A DNA stretch of 62,093 nucleotides from NCBI GenBank assembly GCA_027618995.1, contig JAQCGO010000009.1, positions 1-62,093 on the forward strand, read 5' to 3'. Shown piece by piece: positions 48,419-58,510 of the stretch; the first letter of the stretch is position 1, and each line of letters opens with the position of its first letter. The notes beneath the pieces are model-generated. The model ran no database searches, was not told the origin of the DNA, and was given only the letters and a program-made list of their open reading frames with translations. Both the position numbers and the translations under genes were made by a program. The stretch comes from Pseudomonadota bacterium (GTDB taxonomy: Bacteria; Pseudomonadota; Gammaproteobacteria; Steroidobacterales; Woeseiaceae).

Positions 48419-49903
48419 GTGTCAACAGTCCTCGGCATCGATCTGGGTACGCAAGGCGTCAAAGTCGTCTTTTATGACTTTTTGGCTCGCGAGACCGTTG
48501 CTGTGGAAAGTGCGCCGCTCGACATCTATCAGACAGAAGAAGGAATTGCCGAACAACAGGCGCACTGGTGGATAAATGCCCTCCGACAGGCTTTGCAACA
48601 AGTCGGAAAAGATGTTCGCCAAAGTGTCGCAGCGATCGGTGTTTCAGGCCAGCAACATGGTTTCGTGCCACTAAACAAAGCTGGCGAGGTTCAGGCGCCG
48701 GTCAAGCTCTGGTGTGACACGTCAACAGCCGTTGAATGTGACGCAATCATGGACGACTTCGGTGGCTACAACGCTTGTATCGAAGAAGTCGGCAATCCTG
48801 TATTACCCGGCTATACGGCATCCAAAATACGCTGGTTCAAAGACTATCACCCAGGCCTGTACGAGCAGATGGACTCTATTCTGCTGCCGCACGACTACTT
48901 GAATTTCTATTTGACAGGCGAGCGCAGCATGGAGGCCGGCGATGCATCAGGAACCGGCTTCCTGGAGGTCAAAACCCGCAATTGGTCAGAGAAGATGTTG
49001 GCCGCAATAGATCCGTATCGGGATCTGAGAGAGTGTCTGCCAGACGTAAAGCTGAACAACGGACCGATAGGTGAATTGCTGCCGTCGATTGCAAAGGAAC
49101 TGGCCTTACCCCCCGGAGTTCCGGTATCAATCGGCGGCGGCGACAACATGATGGGTGCATTGGGTACTGGCAACGTTACCGCGGGCGTCGTCACCATGAG
49201 CCTTGGTACGTCCGGCACCGTATTCGCCTATTCAGACAAGCCCGTCATCGACAGGAAAGGCAATATTGCCGCGTTCTGTTCGTCAACAGGCGGCTGGTTG
49301 CCATTGCTGTGCACGATGAATTGCACTGTTAGTACCGAGCTGATGCGCAATCTGGTGCGAGCCGATATCGCGGGTTTCGAGGCGCAGCTGGAGGCCTCGA
49401 ACAGGGGGGCCAACGGCGTCATTACAGTGCCGTACTTCAATGGTGAGCGCACGCCGAACCTGCCCGACGCAAAAGGTTGCGTTTTGGGTCTGGACAGTCG
49501 CAATGCGCGCCCTGAAAACATTCTTCGGTCAGCGGTTGAGGGGGCGACGTTTGCGCTTCGATTTGGCCTCGATGAATTGACCAAACTCGGAATATCCGCG
49601 GAGCAGATCGTTCTCACCGGAGGTGGCGCGAACAGCGCGACCTGGCGACAAGTCGTCGCCGACATTTGCGACACGCCGGTTACGGTTCTCAAGCATGACG
49701 AAGGCGCAGGTTTTGGTGCCGCATTGCAGGCGCTGGGGATGCTCGAAGACCGGTCCGATGACTGGGGTAAATTGGTCGGTGAACATCTGCAACGGGACCC
49801 GGAGCGGAGCCTGGATCCGCGTCCGTCAGCGGTCGATTTTTACATTGATACTTACAAAGAATATCAGCGAGCTGCCGAAAAAGTCGCCGAGCTCTATAGC
49901 TGA
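48419..49903 (+). CDS. xylB: Xylulokinase
   Basis: Phosphorylates D-xylulose to xylulose 5-phosphate. 494-residue FGGY kinase: GTG start giving MSTVLGIDLGTQGVKVVFYD, phosphate motif; ISVSGQQHGF-type AIGVSGQQHGFVPL with the Met/Gln-His-Gly substrate loop; GGGDNMMGALGTGNV; LTGGGANSATWRQVVADI adenosine motif. Followed 27 bp later by xylA. Confidence 0.96.
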   Translation: MSTVLGIDLGTQGVKVVFYDFLARETVAVESAPLDIYQTEEGIAEQQAHWWINALRQALQQVGKDVRQSVAAIGVSGQQHGFVPLNKAGEVQAPVKLWCDTSTAVECDAIMDDFGGYNACIEEVGNPVLPGYTASKIRWFKDYHPGLYEQMDSILLPHDYLNFYLTGERSMEAGDASGTGFLEVKTRNWSEKMLAAIDPYRDLRECLPDVKLNNGPIGELLPSIAKELALPPGVPVSIGGGDNMMGALGTGNVTAGVVTMSLGTSGTVFAYSDKPVIDRKGNIAAFCSSTGGWLPLLCTMNCTVSTELMRNLVRADIAGFEAQLEASNRGANGVITVPYFNGERTPNLPDAKGCVLGLDSRNARPENILRSAVEGATFALRFGLDELTKLGISAEQIVLTGGGANSATWRQVVADICDTPVTVLKHDEGAGFGAALQALGMLEDRSDDWGKLVGEHLQRDPERSLDPRPSAVDFYIDTYKEYQRAAEKVAELYS

Positions 49904-49930
49904 ACAATTATCCAACCATGAGGCAATAAC

Positions 49931-51280
49931 ATGAGTCGTACAGTGTTTACGGGGGGCAAGCGCTACTTTCCAGGTGTCGGTCAAATCAAACACGAAGGGC
50001 CTGATTCCGACAACCCGTTGGCATTCAAGACCTATGACCCGGAACGTGTCGTTGCCGGCAAAACAATGGAGGAACATTTGCGCTTTGCCGTTTGCTATTG
50101 GCACTCATTCTGCGCAGAAGGCGGTGATCCGTTCGGGCCGGGCACGCGCGTACACCCGTGGAAAGTCGCCGGTGATCGACTGGCGAATGCCACCCAGAAA
50201 TTGGACGCCGCATTCGAGTTTTTTACCAAACTCAATGTGCCGTACTGGTGTTTTCATGATTTCGATATGGCCTGGGAAGGCAATAGCGTTGCTGAATCGG
50301 AAAAAAACCTGCAGACGGTTGTCGATCTCGCGAAGGAACGACAGAAAGCGACCGGCATGAAGTTGCTTTGGGGAACAGCAAACACTTTTTCCAATCCTCG
50401 CTATATGAACGGTGCGGCTACCAACCCGAACTTCGAAGTTCTGGCCTATTCTGCATCGCAGGTCAAGGCAGCTATCGACGCGACGATAGAGCTGGGCGGT
50501 GAAAACTATGTGTTCTGGGGCGGTCGCGAAGGATATGCGTGCCTGCAGAATACCGATACCAAACGCGAGCTGGAGCACTTTGCGCTGTTTCTGGAGAAAG
50601 CCAGGGACTACGGTCGTGCAAACGGTTTTGCAGGCACATTTCTGATTGAACCGAAACCGATGGAGCCGATGAAGCACCAGTACGACTTTGATGCACAAAC
50701 GGTCATCGGATTTCTTCGTCACCATGGATTGGCTGGAGACTTTAAGCTGAACATCGAAGCCAATCACGCAACGTTGGCGGGCCACACGTTCGCACACGAC
50801 CTGCGCATGGCTACGGACGCAGGGCTGCTCGGGTCTGTTGACGCGAATCGTGGTGACCCGCAGAACGGTTGGGACACCGACCAGTTTCCCAGTGATTTGT
50901 ATGATTGCGTGCACGGCATGATGGTTGTGCTAGAGGCCGGTGGTATTGGCAACGGTGGTTTCAATTTCGATGCCAAGGTAAGACGAGAATCGACAGATCC
51001 AAATGACCTGTTCATTGCCCATATCGGTGGCATGGACTCGTTCGCGCGCGGGCTTGTTATCGCCGATCGTGTTCTCAGTGACTCGCGGTCCGCAATATTG
51101 CGGTTCGGCCGTTACACCAGTTTTGACTCCGGTAACGGCAAGCGTTTCGAAGATGGTAAATTGGACTTCCTAGCATTGCGTGACATTGCTGCTGCGAATG
51201 GGGAGCCACAACAGATCAGCGGCAAACAGGAATTGGTTGAAAATATTATCAACGATTACATATTCAGGGGCGACTGCTAA
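49931..51280 (+). CDS. xylA: Xylose isomerase
   Basis: Converts D-xylose to D-xylulose in the cytoplasm. 449 residues, the long (class II) form. [13 protein letters not shown] carries the catalytic His, [16 protein letters not shown] is the signature, [17 protein letters not shown] provides metal-site residues, [18 protein letters not shown] and [17 protein letters not shown] the second metal site. Downstream of xylB in one operon. Confidence 0.97.
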   Translation: MSRTVFTGGKRYFPGVGQIKHEGPDSDNPLAFKTYDPERVVAGKTMEEHLRFAVCYWHSFCAEGGDPFGPGTRVHPWKVAGDRLANATQKLDAAFEFFTKLNVPYWCFHDFDMAWEGNSVAESEKNLQTVVDLAKERQKATGMKLLWGTANTFSNPRYMNGAATNPNFEVLAYSASQVKAAIDATIELGGENYVFWGGREGYACLQNTDTKRELEHFALFLEKARDYGRANGFAGTFLIEPKPMEPMKHQYDFDAQTVIGFLRHHGLAGDFKLNIEANHATLAGHTFAHDLRMATDAGLLGSVDANRGDPQNGWDTDQFPSDLYDCVHGMMVVLEAGGIGNGGFNFDAKVRRESTDPNDLFIAHIGGMDSFARGLVIADRVLSDSRSAILRFGRYTSFDSGNGKRFEDGKLDFLALRDIAAANGEPQQISGKQELVENIINDYIFRGDC

Positions 51281-51319
51281 TCACGGCAGGCCGAAAGGGT
51301 TATCATAACTTCCTTATCG

Positions 51320-53473
51320 ATGTCCCGAGCTTTTATGACCCAGGCCTTTATGAAAGGTATTGCACTATCTGCTCTTTGTCTCGGGATTTTCGTTTCCTCC
51401 TGCTCTGATAGCGAACAGGCTGTATTTACGGCAAGCGACTGGCCCGCATACGGCGGGCAGAACAACGGCAATCGCTATTCCACACTTACGCAAGTCAACC
51501 GCGCCAACGTTTCTCGGCTGAAACCAGCCTGGCAGTTCAACATGGATGATGCCGGGGCGTCTCAGACCCAGCCGATCGTCGTCGGCGGGGTCGTGTACGG
51601 ACTAACACCGACTCTCGACGTTATTGCTCTCAACGGCGCATCAGGCGAGCTATTGTGGTCATTCAGTGGACTCGATGGTCCGAGCTATTTTAAGGGGCCT
51701 TCCCGCGGACTCTCGATGTGGAAGAACGGCGACAAAGAGATCCTCTTCGTCGGTCTCGTCGACAAATTAATTGCTATCGACCCCGACAACGGTGAGCTGG
51801 TCGCTGAATTCGGAGACGATGGTGTTCTGGACCTTCGTACGGGTCTGCCGGGCGATACAAGCCGATTCTACGTTTCCTTGTCGTCACCAGGGGTGATATA
51901 TCGCGATACTATTATCGTAGGATTCAGAACAGCGGAAAGTCCGCCCGCCGCACCCGGCGACATACGAGCGTTTGACGTCAGGACAGGTAAGCTTGTCTGG
52001 TCGTTCCACACGATTCCTGCGGCGGGTGAATTCGGTGCTGATACCTGGCCGGAAAATGCCAGGGCCACGCAGGGCGGAGCGAACGCATGGGCCGGTTTCG
52101 CTCTCGATGAAGAACGTGGCATCGTCTATGTGCCCACAGGCTCAGCAGTACCAGATTTCTTTGGCGGCGAAAGAGCAGGGGATAATCTTTTTGCCAATTC
52201 CCTGATTGCGCTGGATGCGACGACCGGCGAGCGAATCTGGCACTTTCAGGCCGTTCGGCACGACATCTGGGACCGCGATTTTCCTGCACCGCCTTCTCTC
52301 GTTACGGTTCAGCGCGAAGGTAAGGCGATCGATGCCGTGGCGCAAACGTCGAAACAGGGATACGTCTATTTGTTCAATCGGGTGACCGGTGAGTCACTCT
52401 TTCCGATAGGGGAGCGCACTGCGTCGCCCAGCTCTATTGCAGAAGAACAGACCGCGACTTCGCAACCAATGCCGACAGCCCCAGAGCCATTCGCAAGGCA
52501 GACGTTGACAGCAGACATGCTGACCACGCGCTCACCCGAAATGAACGATTGGGCGCGAGAGCAGTTCAGCAACTTTATAAGTGCGGGCCAGTTCGTACCG
52601 TTTAGTACTAAACAGCCTACGGTCGTTTTTCCCGGCTTCGACGGCGGCGCCGAATGGGGCGGCGCAGCGATCGATCCCGGAAGAGGAATCATTTACATCA
52701 ACAGCAATGACATCGCGTGGACCGGAGCGTTGGCGGCCAGCCCTGACGGCATGGGATTCGCCGAGGCCTTGTACCAAGCTCAGTGCGCCGTTTGTCATGG
52801 TGTCGACAAGCAAGGTGCCCCGCCAGAGTTTCCTGCGCTCATCAATGCGCCCGAATCTCTGTCACCCGAAGACGTACGCAACATTATTCGGCGCGGCATC
52901 GGCCGGATGCCGGGGTTCCCGGCATTGGCGCCAGAGGCCGTCGATGGTCTGACGGACCTTGTCCTCAATCCCGAAAGCGCCAGGTCGAGCAGCAGTCAGG
53001 AAGACTCGGTTCCGTCCTCGTCTTCTGCCGGAAGCGACGTTCCCTATAGATTTACCGGCTACCATCGGTTCCTCGATCCTGATGGCTATCCGGCTGTCGC
53101 ACCACCTTGGGGTACGCTGAACGCGATTGATCTCAATACCGGGGAGTACCTGTGGAAGGTCCCATTTGGCGAACATCCCGAGCTGAAGGCGCAGGGACTC
53201 GAAACTACCGGCAGTGAGAATTATGGCGGACCCGTCTTAACCGCAAGCGGATTGCTGTTCATCGGAGCAACCCTGTTCGATCGAAAATTCAGAGCCTACG
53301 ATGCCGCGACCGGGGAGTTGCTTTGGGAATATGAGATGCCGTATTCGGGGATGGCAACGCCGGCCGTCTACATGGTCGACGGCAGACAGTACATTGTGAT
53401 TGCAACGAGCAACTCGCGAAACAGACGGGCACCGCAAGGTAGCGCGTACATCGCCTTTGCGTTGCCAGAATAA
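51320..53473 (+). CDS. PQQ-dependent dehydrogenase with internal cytochrome c segment
   Basis: 717 residues; lipoprotein-like signal (GIALSALCLGIFVSSC, Cys28). Eight-bladed quinoprotein propeller with DWPAYGGQNNGNRYSTLTQV, QPIVVGGVVYGLTPTLDVIA and W-motif blades. A heme c domain (about residues 480-570) with Cys489-x-x-Cys492-His493 (CAVCH) and the distal-type GRMPGFPALAP is inserted before the last blades (LNTGEYLWKVPFGEHPEL, FRAYDAATGELLWEYEMPYS). It should oxidise aldoses in the periplasm and pass electrons to the heme. No pqq biosynthesis genes are present here. Its place after xylA suggests xylose or a related sugar as substrate. Confidence 0.92.
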   Translation: MSRAFMTQAFMKGIALSALCLGIFVSSCSDSEQAVFTASDWPAYGGQNNGNRYSTLTQVNRANVSRLKPAWQFNMDDAGASQTQPIVVGGVVYGLTPTLDVIALNGASGELLWSFSGLDGPSYFKGPSRGLSMWKNGDKEILFVGLVDKLIAIDPDNGELVAEFGDDGVLDLRTGLPGDTSRFYVSLSSPGVIYRDTIIVGFRTAESPPAAPGDIRAFDVRTGKLVWSFHTIPAAGEFGADTWPENARATQGGANAWAGFALDEERGIVYVPTGSAVPDFFGGERAGDNLFANSLIALDATTGERIWHFQAVRHDIWDRDFPAPPSLVTVQREGKAIDAVAQTSKQGYVYLFNRVTGESLFPIGERTASPSSIAEEQTATSQPMPTAPEPFARQTLTADMLTTRSPEMNDWAREQFSNFISAGQFVPFSTKQPTVVFPGFDGGAEWGGAAIDPGRGIIYINSNDIAWTGALAASPDGMGFAEALYQAQCAVCHGVDKQGAPPEFPALINAPESLSPEDVRNIIRRGIGRMPGFPALAPEAVDGLTDLVLNPESARSSSSQEDSVPSSSSAGSDVPYRFTGYHRFLDPDGYPAVAPPWGTLNAIDLNTGEYLWKVPFGEHPELKAQGLETTGSENYGGPVLTASGLLFIGATLFDRKFRAYDAATGELLWEYEMPYSGMATPAVYMVDGRQYIVIATSNSRNRRAPQGSAYIAFALPE

Positions 53474-53477
53474 ACCT

Positions 53478-53496
53478 CCTTATTCGCGAAATAAGG
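53478..53496. other. Intercistronic hairpin after the PQQ dehydrogenase
   Basis: CCTTATT (53478-53484) pairs with AATAAGG (53490-53496), loop CGCGA; no T run follows. It may stabilise or process the mRNA rather than terminate it. Confidence 0.45.
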
Positions 53497-53523
53497 TATG
53501 CAGGGCAACCAGGGACAGGAATA

Positions 53524-54789
53524 ATGTTCAATGCGACCTCGGCGCGACTCGGCGCAATGATGTTTCTCCAGTTTTTTGTATGGGGTGCGTGGTACGTCAC
53601 GATAGGCAACTATATGGCGGCGCATGGCATGGTCGACCTTGCACACTGGCCGTACACCGTAAATCCCATCGCTGCCATCATCGCGCCGATTTTCCTGGGC
53701 TTGGTTGCGGATCGCTTTTTTGCGGTCGAAAGAGTGCTCGGTACCCTGCATATCCTCGGTGGACTTATCATGTTCGCGGTGCCGCACGCGACGCAAACAC
53801 CCGGTTTGTTCGTTCTGCTGCTGCTGTTTTACAACATGTGCTACATGCCAACTTTGGGCCTGGCGAACTCGCTGGTGTTTCACAACATCGAAAACCAGGA
53901 GCGCCAGTTCCCGATGATCCGCGTATTCGGCACGATCGGCTGGATCGTCGCCGGACTTTTCATCGGCTTTGTCCTCGGACTATTCAGCGGTGAAGAGTTG
54001 CCCGACCGGACGCCGTTGCCGCTCTATACTACGGCGATTGCAAGTCTGGCGCTTGGCGCTTACAGCTTCACACTGCCACACACTCCGCCACCTGCTGCCG
54101 GCCAGCCGGTGTCTGTTCAGAGTATCGTGGGCGCCGACGCTTTGCGTTTGCTTGGCAGCCGATCTTTCTACATCTTCATCGGGTGTTCTTTCCTGATATG
54201 TATCCCGCTCGCTGCTTACTTTAGCTTCGCACCGATTTTCGTCGCCAATAGCATTTACGATCAGGGGGTAAGCAATTCGCTCGTCGATGTGCTGCCGAAT
54301 CCTTCCTCATTGATGAGCATTGGGCAGATGTCGGAGATAGTATTCATGTTGCTGATGCCGCTATTGTTCATGCGTTTGGGTGTGAAGTGGATGTTGGGCA
54401 TCGGTATGGGCGCATGGATCTTGCGTTATGCGCTGTTCGCTTTCGGAGCACCCGATGCGGTGTTCTGGATGGTCGCCGGAGGGATATTGCTGCATGGGAT
54501 CTGTTATGACTTCTTTTTCGTCACCGGTCACATCTACGTCGATAAGAAATCGACGCCAGCCGTGCGTGGCCAGGCTCAGGGCCTTCTCGTATTTGTGACC
54601 TACGGACTTGGTATGCTTGTCGGCGCGCAGATTGCCGGTGCGCTCTTCAACAGGTTCCTGGGTGACGCGAGCTTGTTGACGCTGGAGCGTTGGCAAGACT
54701 TCTGGTTGGTGCCGGCGGGGTTCGCGATGCTTGTCCTCGTGTTGTTTATGATGACTTTCAAGGACGACGTCGAGCGCGCTTCGGACTAG
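53524..54789 (+). CDS. MFS transporter, nucleoside:H+ symporter (NupG/XapB-like) family
   Basis: 421 residues, 12 predicted membrane helices. N-terminus ATSARLGAMMFLQFFVWGAW, the loop GLVADRFFAVERVLG after helix 2, and PMIRVFGTIGWIVAGLFIG are typical of the NHS family. Many members near carbohydrate clusters move sugars rather than nucleosides, and following xylBA it probably imports a pentose or pentoside. Ribosome site GGACAGGAAT precedes the ATG. Confidence 0.9.
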   Translation: MFNATSARLGAMMFLQFFVWGAWYVTIGNYMAAHGMVDLAHWPYTVNPIAAIIAPIFLGLVADRFFAVERVLGTLHILGGLIMFAVPHATQTPGLFVLLLLFYNMCYMPTLGLANSLVFHNIENQERQFPMIRVFGTIGWIVAGLFIGFVLGLFSGEELPDRTPLPLYTTAIASLALGAYSFTLPHTPPPAAGQPVSVQSIVGADALRLLGSRSFYIFIGCSFLICIPLAAYFSFAPIFVANSIYDQGVSNSLVDVLPNPSSLMSIGQMSEIVFMLLMPLLFMRLGVKWMLGIGMGAWILRYALFAFGAPDAVFWMVAGGILLHGICYDFFFVTGHIYVDKKSTPAVRGQAQGLLVFVTYGLGMLVGAQIAGALFNRFLGDASLLTLERWQDFWLVPAGFAMLVLVLFMMTFKDDVERASD

Positions 54790-54815
54790 GCAGTACCCGT
54801 ATAAGGAGATAGCTT

Positions 54816-55658
54816 TTGAATCCATTGAAAATTTTGGCGTTTGGAGCGCATCCCGATGATGCTGAACTTAATGTCGGTGGATGTGCAGCCATGTGGGTAG
54901 CTCAAGGGCATAAAGTCAAATTTGTATCAACAACAAATGGCGATGTGGGGCATGCGTTCAAGTCTGGTAAAGAGCTGGCAGAAATTCGTAGAAAAGAAGT
55001 AGAAGCAGCCGCAGAAGTATTGGGAATTGAGACTGAAGTAATGGACGTTCACGATGGTGAACTCATGCCATCACTCGAAAATCGTTTAATGTTTCTCAAA
55101 TACATTCGTGAATGGGAAGCTGACATCGTTATTGGACATCGCCCTTATGACTATCATCCTGATCACCGGTATACGGGAGTATTGATGCAGGACGCGGCAT
55201 TTATGGTGACTGTGAAATATGTTCTTCCTGAAATTCCCTGCTTAACTCGCAACCCGGTGTTCTTATACTCTTACGATCACTTTCAAACACCAGTTCCTTT
55301 TAACCCTACCATTGCCGTTCCTATTGATTCCGTAATAGACAAGAAACTGGATGCCCTATGGTGCCTGGAGTCGCAAATTGAGAGTTATTGGTATAAAGAA
55401 AACTTTGTCGACGTAAATCCTGTCCCCACTGAACCAGAGGCCAGGGCGGTCAGAAAACAGGAATTTTTTGATCGATGTCTTTGGAAGCCTGGTTGGAGCA
55501 AGCAGGCCGATCAATATAGAGAGCTGATTCGGCACACGTATGGAGCTGAAATAGCCATACAAACTAAATATGCGGAAGCCTTTGAAGTCTGTGAATATGG
55601 TAGACAGCCGACTCAAGAGGAACTGAAAAACGTTTTTCCAAATATTGGTATCCAGTGA
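54816..55658 (+). CDS. PIG-L/LmbE-family deacetylase
   Basis: 280 residues from a TTG start with AAGGAG at 54803-54808. Zinc motif AFGAHPDDAELNVGG (HPDDxE) near the N-terminus and the third ligand region HRPYDYHPDHRYTGVL. The family removes N-acetyl groups from sugars. Base composition is clearly more AT-rich than the genes before it, and no export signal is seen, so it was probably acquired separately. Last plus-strand gene of the cluster. Confidence 0.92.
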   Translation: MNPLKILAFGAHPDDAELNVGGCAAMWVAQGHKVKFVSTTNGDVGHAFKSGKELAEIRRKEVEAAAEVLGIETEVMDVHDGELMPSLENRLMFLKYIREWEADIVIGHRPYDYHPDHRYTGVLMQDAAFMVTVKYVLPEIPCLTRNPVFLYSYDHFQTPVPFNPTIAVPIDSVIDKKLDALWCLESQIESYWYKENFVDVNPVPTEPEARAVRKQEFFDRCLWKPGWSKQADQYRELIRHTYGAEIAIQTKYAEAFEVCEYGRQPTQEELKNVFPNIGIQ

Positions 55659-55750
55659 CTTGAGGTTCAGCTTTCAGTGCAATCGTGGACGTGGCCTTCC
55701 GTCTATATCCGGGATCCGGCAACGTTTCGTTCATGTCCACCACTACCCGG

Positions 55751-57019
55751 TCAGTCTGAGTACCCCATCTGCCGCAAACCCAATGCAGACAGGTCCTGTT
55801 TGGTGAATCGACCGTCGAAATCTACCTCGAAGTCGTCGGCCGCAAAGTCTGGCGCAGAAAGACCAGCCTCGAACGCCGTCTGCTGCAGCTTCGCGTAGAC
55901 ACGATTTTTGGCGCAGTCGGGGACTGGCGCGATGTACATCACGCTGGAATAGTCGGTGCCGCGATGTTCATCCTCGACCCCGTGCAATACGTCGGGATGC
56001 CAAAACACGGTGTCTCCTGGCTCCACTTGCGGAATGGATCCGTAGCCTCTCAGCAGCAGATCGTGGTAGTCCTTCACGACGATCATCGCGCGACACGCGG
56101 CTGCGCCGCACAACTCGTCGTCCGGAACATCGTCTTGCAGTGCCCGTAGCAGCATCCAGACCATTGCGTTAGCCACGGGTAGGAGTTGCAGTGTGCCGTC
56201 ATTGGGTCCTTGCGGTGTGAGCGCCGTCCAGCCTTGAAACGTTCGGAACATTCGACAGACCGCGGGTGAGGGAATCTCTGCAATCTCTGTCCGGCCCCAA
56301 GCCTCGAACGGGTCATACTGCGTGAGGTCACCGCCGAAGACATGACGATAGACCTTGCCACTGTAGGCTGGGTCGATCCATCGCTCGATTGAGCCAGCAT
56401 CGACGTGCGGCGACAGTCCGAGCGAGACGTCGCCCGCTCGGCGAAATCGCACACGATCGGCATAAAGCAGATCGTGATCGGGATCGAATACAAGTCCATC
56501 CGGCGAGTTTATGCGCCAAAGCCTGTTCAGGAAACGCTTTACCGCGGCCATCGCCGGATTGGTTCGCGCCTCCATTTGCGGTCGCGACCAGTAGACTCCG
56601 TAGATCTGCGGCTTGTCGCTCGCCAGGGTGCTGAAGTAATTGTCGACGGCACCGCTGCTGGAGAGCTTCTCGAGGTAGTTGTTATTTGTTAAGTATTCGT
56701 CGAGTTGCTGGTTCCAGTCAACGACGCGCTGGTCCTCGAACACGTTTCGAATCACAAGGCACCCGCGCTGGCGAATTTTGTGTTTCTGTTCTTCTGTTAC
56801 TCGGTTGAGTTGATCGAAGTCGAAATCGGGCACCGGCTGAATGCCTTGAGCACGCTCCTGAACTATTTCTTCTATCTGGGATTCAACGGACCGAGTGATA
56901 CTTGCAAAGCGTGCCGGCATATCAGTAATTTGGGCACGCAGTTTGCGCTTGGTATCGACAATCCGCGCCCGGTGAGGCTCGTTCGCGGCATTGGCTCTTT
57001 GTCGAGCTTCCTGGATCAT
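55751..57019 (-). CDS. DUF1479 (YbiU-like) putative Fe(II)/2-oxoglutarate oxygenase
   Basis: 422 residues. The central jelly-roll part has SLGLSPHVDAGSIERWIDP (HxD metal ligands) and EPGDTVFWHPDVLHGVE (distal His), with SSVMYIAPVPDC near the C-terminus. Overall length and these blocks match DUF1479 proteins such as E. coli YbiU. The substrate is unknown. Faces the PIG-L gene convergently. Confidence 0.88.
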   Translation of the reverse strand: MIQEARQRANAANEPHRARIVDTKRKLRAQITDMPARFASITRSVESQIEEIVQERAQGIQPVPDFDFDQLNRVTEEQKHKIRQRGCLVIRNVFEDQRVVDWNQQLDEYLTNNNYLEKLSSSGAVDNYFSTLASDKPQIYGVYWSRPQMEARTNPAMAAVKRFLNRLWRINSPDGLVFDPDHDLLYADRVRFRRAGDVSLGLSPHVDAGSIERWIDPAYSGKVYRHVFGGDLTQYDPFEAWGRTEIAEIPSPAVCRMFRTFQGWTALTPQGPNDGTLQLLPVANAMVWMLLRALQDDVPDDELCGAAACRAMIVVKDYHDLLLRGYGSIPQVEPGDTVFWHPDVLHGVEDEHRGTDYSSVMYIAPVPDCAKNRVYAKLQQTAFEAGLSAPDFAADDFEVDFDGRFTKQDLSALGLRQMGYSD

Positions 57020-57227
57020 GATTCCTCGGCTACGGGATGCGTCGTCACTGCCCTGCGAAGTGTCATTCTACAACGGGCGTGAAGCCACCACGAATCAATC
57101 GATCAATTTCACCACCAGGCACCCAGAGCACGACGGCACGCTGGCATTGATCCAGGATTCCTGCAGCAGCCGCTACCGGCCCCTTGATCTGGATGTTTGA
57201 GGCAGCCCAAGGTTGTTCCTTAGCGGA
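57020..57227. other. 208-bp spacer, possible C-terminal coding remnant
   Basis: The minus-strand frame that ends at about 57070 reads IQIKGPVAAAAGILDQ / CQRAVVLWVPGGEIDRLIRG before a stop and is in frame with the end of the oxidoreductase at 57228, beyond its TGA. It could be a remnant of a lost gene or chance. I see no complete gene, terminator or RNA here. Confidence 0.3.
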
Positions 57228-58433
57228 TCACTGCTTAGCAGTTACGGTATCGACGCCGTCCAGCCGGGTCCAGGCCGATTGGTTGCGGCTGCTGATCAGC
57301 GCCGCACGAATAAAGCGCATCGTAGCAACACCATCCGCTACCGAGGCACAGCCGGTGCCCTCATGCGCCGGGTAATTTCGTACGGCGCGGGCGAAGCCCG
57401 TGTAGAGATTCGCGAAAGCTTCGAGATAGCCCTTCGGATGCCCGCCTGGCGTGCGGCATGCTGCTATGGCTGGCTCTGACAGATAAGCGACGTTGGCACC
57501 AGGGCGCAAGACCTGGTCGGGCTTGCCGCGCTGCTTGATCATTAACGTATCGGGTGCTTCCTGGGCCCAGAAGATGCTGCCGGCGTCTCCATAAACCTCA
57601 ATACGATGAGCATTTATCGCGCCGTTGCACACCTGGCTGGCGGATAGCAGGCCGGATGCGCCGTTGGCGAGGTGAAACATCGCTGCGCCATCGTCGTCAA
57701 TCGTGCGTCCGGGTATAACGCTGCGCAGCTCCGCCGCAACCTCAGTGATGCTGAGCCCCGTCATAAACTCGACCAGGTTGAAGGCGTGAGTACCAATGTC
57801 GGCGAACGAGCCAGATTCGCCGCTGCGCGCTGGGTCGTTACGCCAAATTGCCTGTTTGCTTGCCGTGGTATCTTCCTCGCGCGACAACCAGTCCTGCAGA
57901 TAACTGACCGCAACGCGACGAATCTCACCGATCTCACCGGCCGCAATTCGTTCACGCGCCTCTTTGACGAGTGGGTACCCTGTGTGCGTGTGCGTTAGTG
58001 CGAAGAGCAGGCCACTGTCATGAACCGCATCTTCAATACGAAGCGCATCGTCTAGGTGACCGGCGAGCGGTTTGTCGCAAATAACGTGAAAGCCCGCAGC
58101 TAATGCTGCACACGCCGCGTCCGCGTGCGAATCGTTTGGCGTCACAATGGACACACACTGAATCCGCTCGTCTGGCGATAAATCGGCTTCCCGCTCTAAC
58201 ATTTCAGCGAATGTTCCGTATGAACGATTCGCCACCAGTCCCAGCTCGACGCCGAAGGCCCTTGACGCATCCGCATCGCTGCTGAACGCGCCGGCAACGA
58301 GGTCGAAGTCGCCTGCGATATTCGCGGCTGTCCTATGGGCTGCGCCAACAAGTGCGCCCCTGCCGCCGCCGATCATTCCCATTCGAATTTTGTCTGTCAC
58401 GTCGTTCCGCTGCGAACCGTTTTCGCCCAGCAT
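57228..58433 (-). CDS. Gfo/Idh/MocA-family oxidoreductase (paralogue of 33553-34710)
   Basis: 401 residues. GMIGGGRGALVGAAHRTAAN nucleotide-binding N-terminus, IVTPNDSHADAACAALAAGF, HVICDKPLAGHL with catalytic Lys, and GESGSFADIGTHAFNLVEF. Shares unusual landmarks with the first copy (GGxxGALxGxxHRxAA, AGAxSSD, GHPxGYLEAFAxxYT), so the two are paralogues with probably related keto-sugar substrates. ThuA lies upstream on the same strand; ThuA plus a Gfo/Idh/MocA protein (ThuB) is the known trehalose/3-keto-disaccharide pair. Confidence 0.93.
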   Translation of the reverse strand: MLGENGSQRNDVTDKIRMGMIGGGRGALVGAAHRTAANIAGDFDLVAGAFSSDADASRAFGVELGLVANRSYGTFAEMLEREADLSPDERIQCVSIVTPNDSHADAACAALAAGFHVICDKPLAGHLDDALRIEDAVHDSGLLFALTHTHTGYPLVKEARERIAAGEIGEIRRVAVSYLQDWLSREEDTTASKQAIWRNDPARSGESGSFADIGTHAFNLVEFMTGLSITEVAAELRSVIPGRTIDDDGAAMFHLANGASGLLSASQVCNGAINAHRIEVYGDAGSIFWAQEAPDTLMIKQRGKPDQVLRPGANVAYLSEPAIAACRTPGGHPKGYLEAFANLYTGFARAVRNYPAHEGTGCASVADGVATMRFIRAALISSRNQSAWTRLDGVDTVTAKQ

Positions 58434-58510
58434 CCTTTACTGTGCCGGTATCAGCGTAATCTGACGAAGGCTTACCGGACCGATCGCCTTGAAGACCAGG
58501 GCCGATTCAA

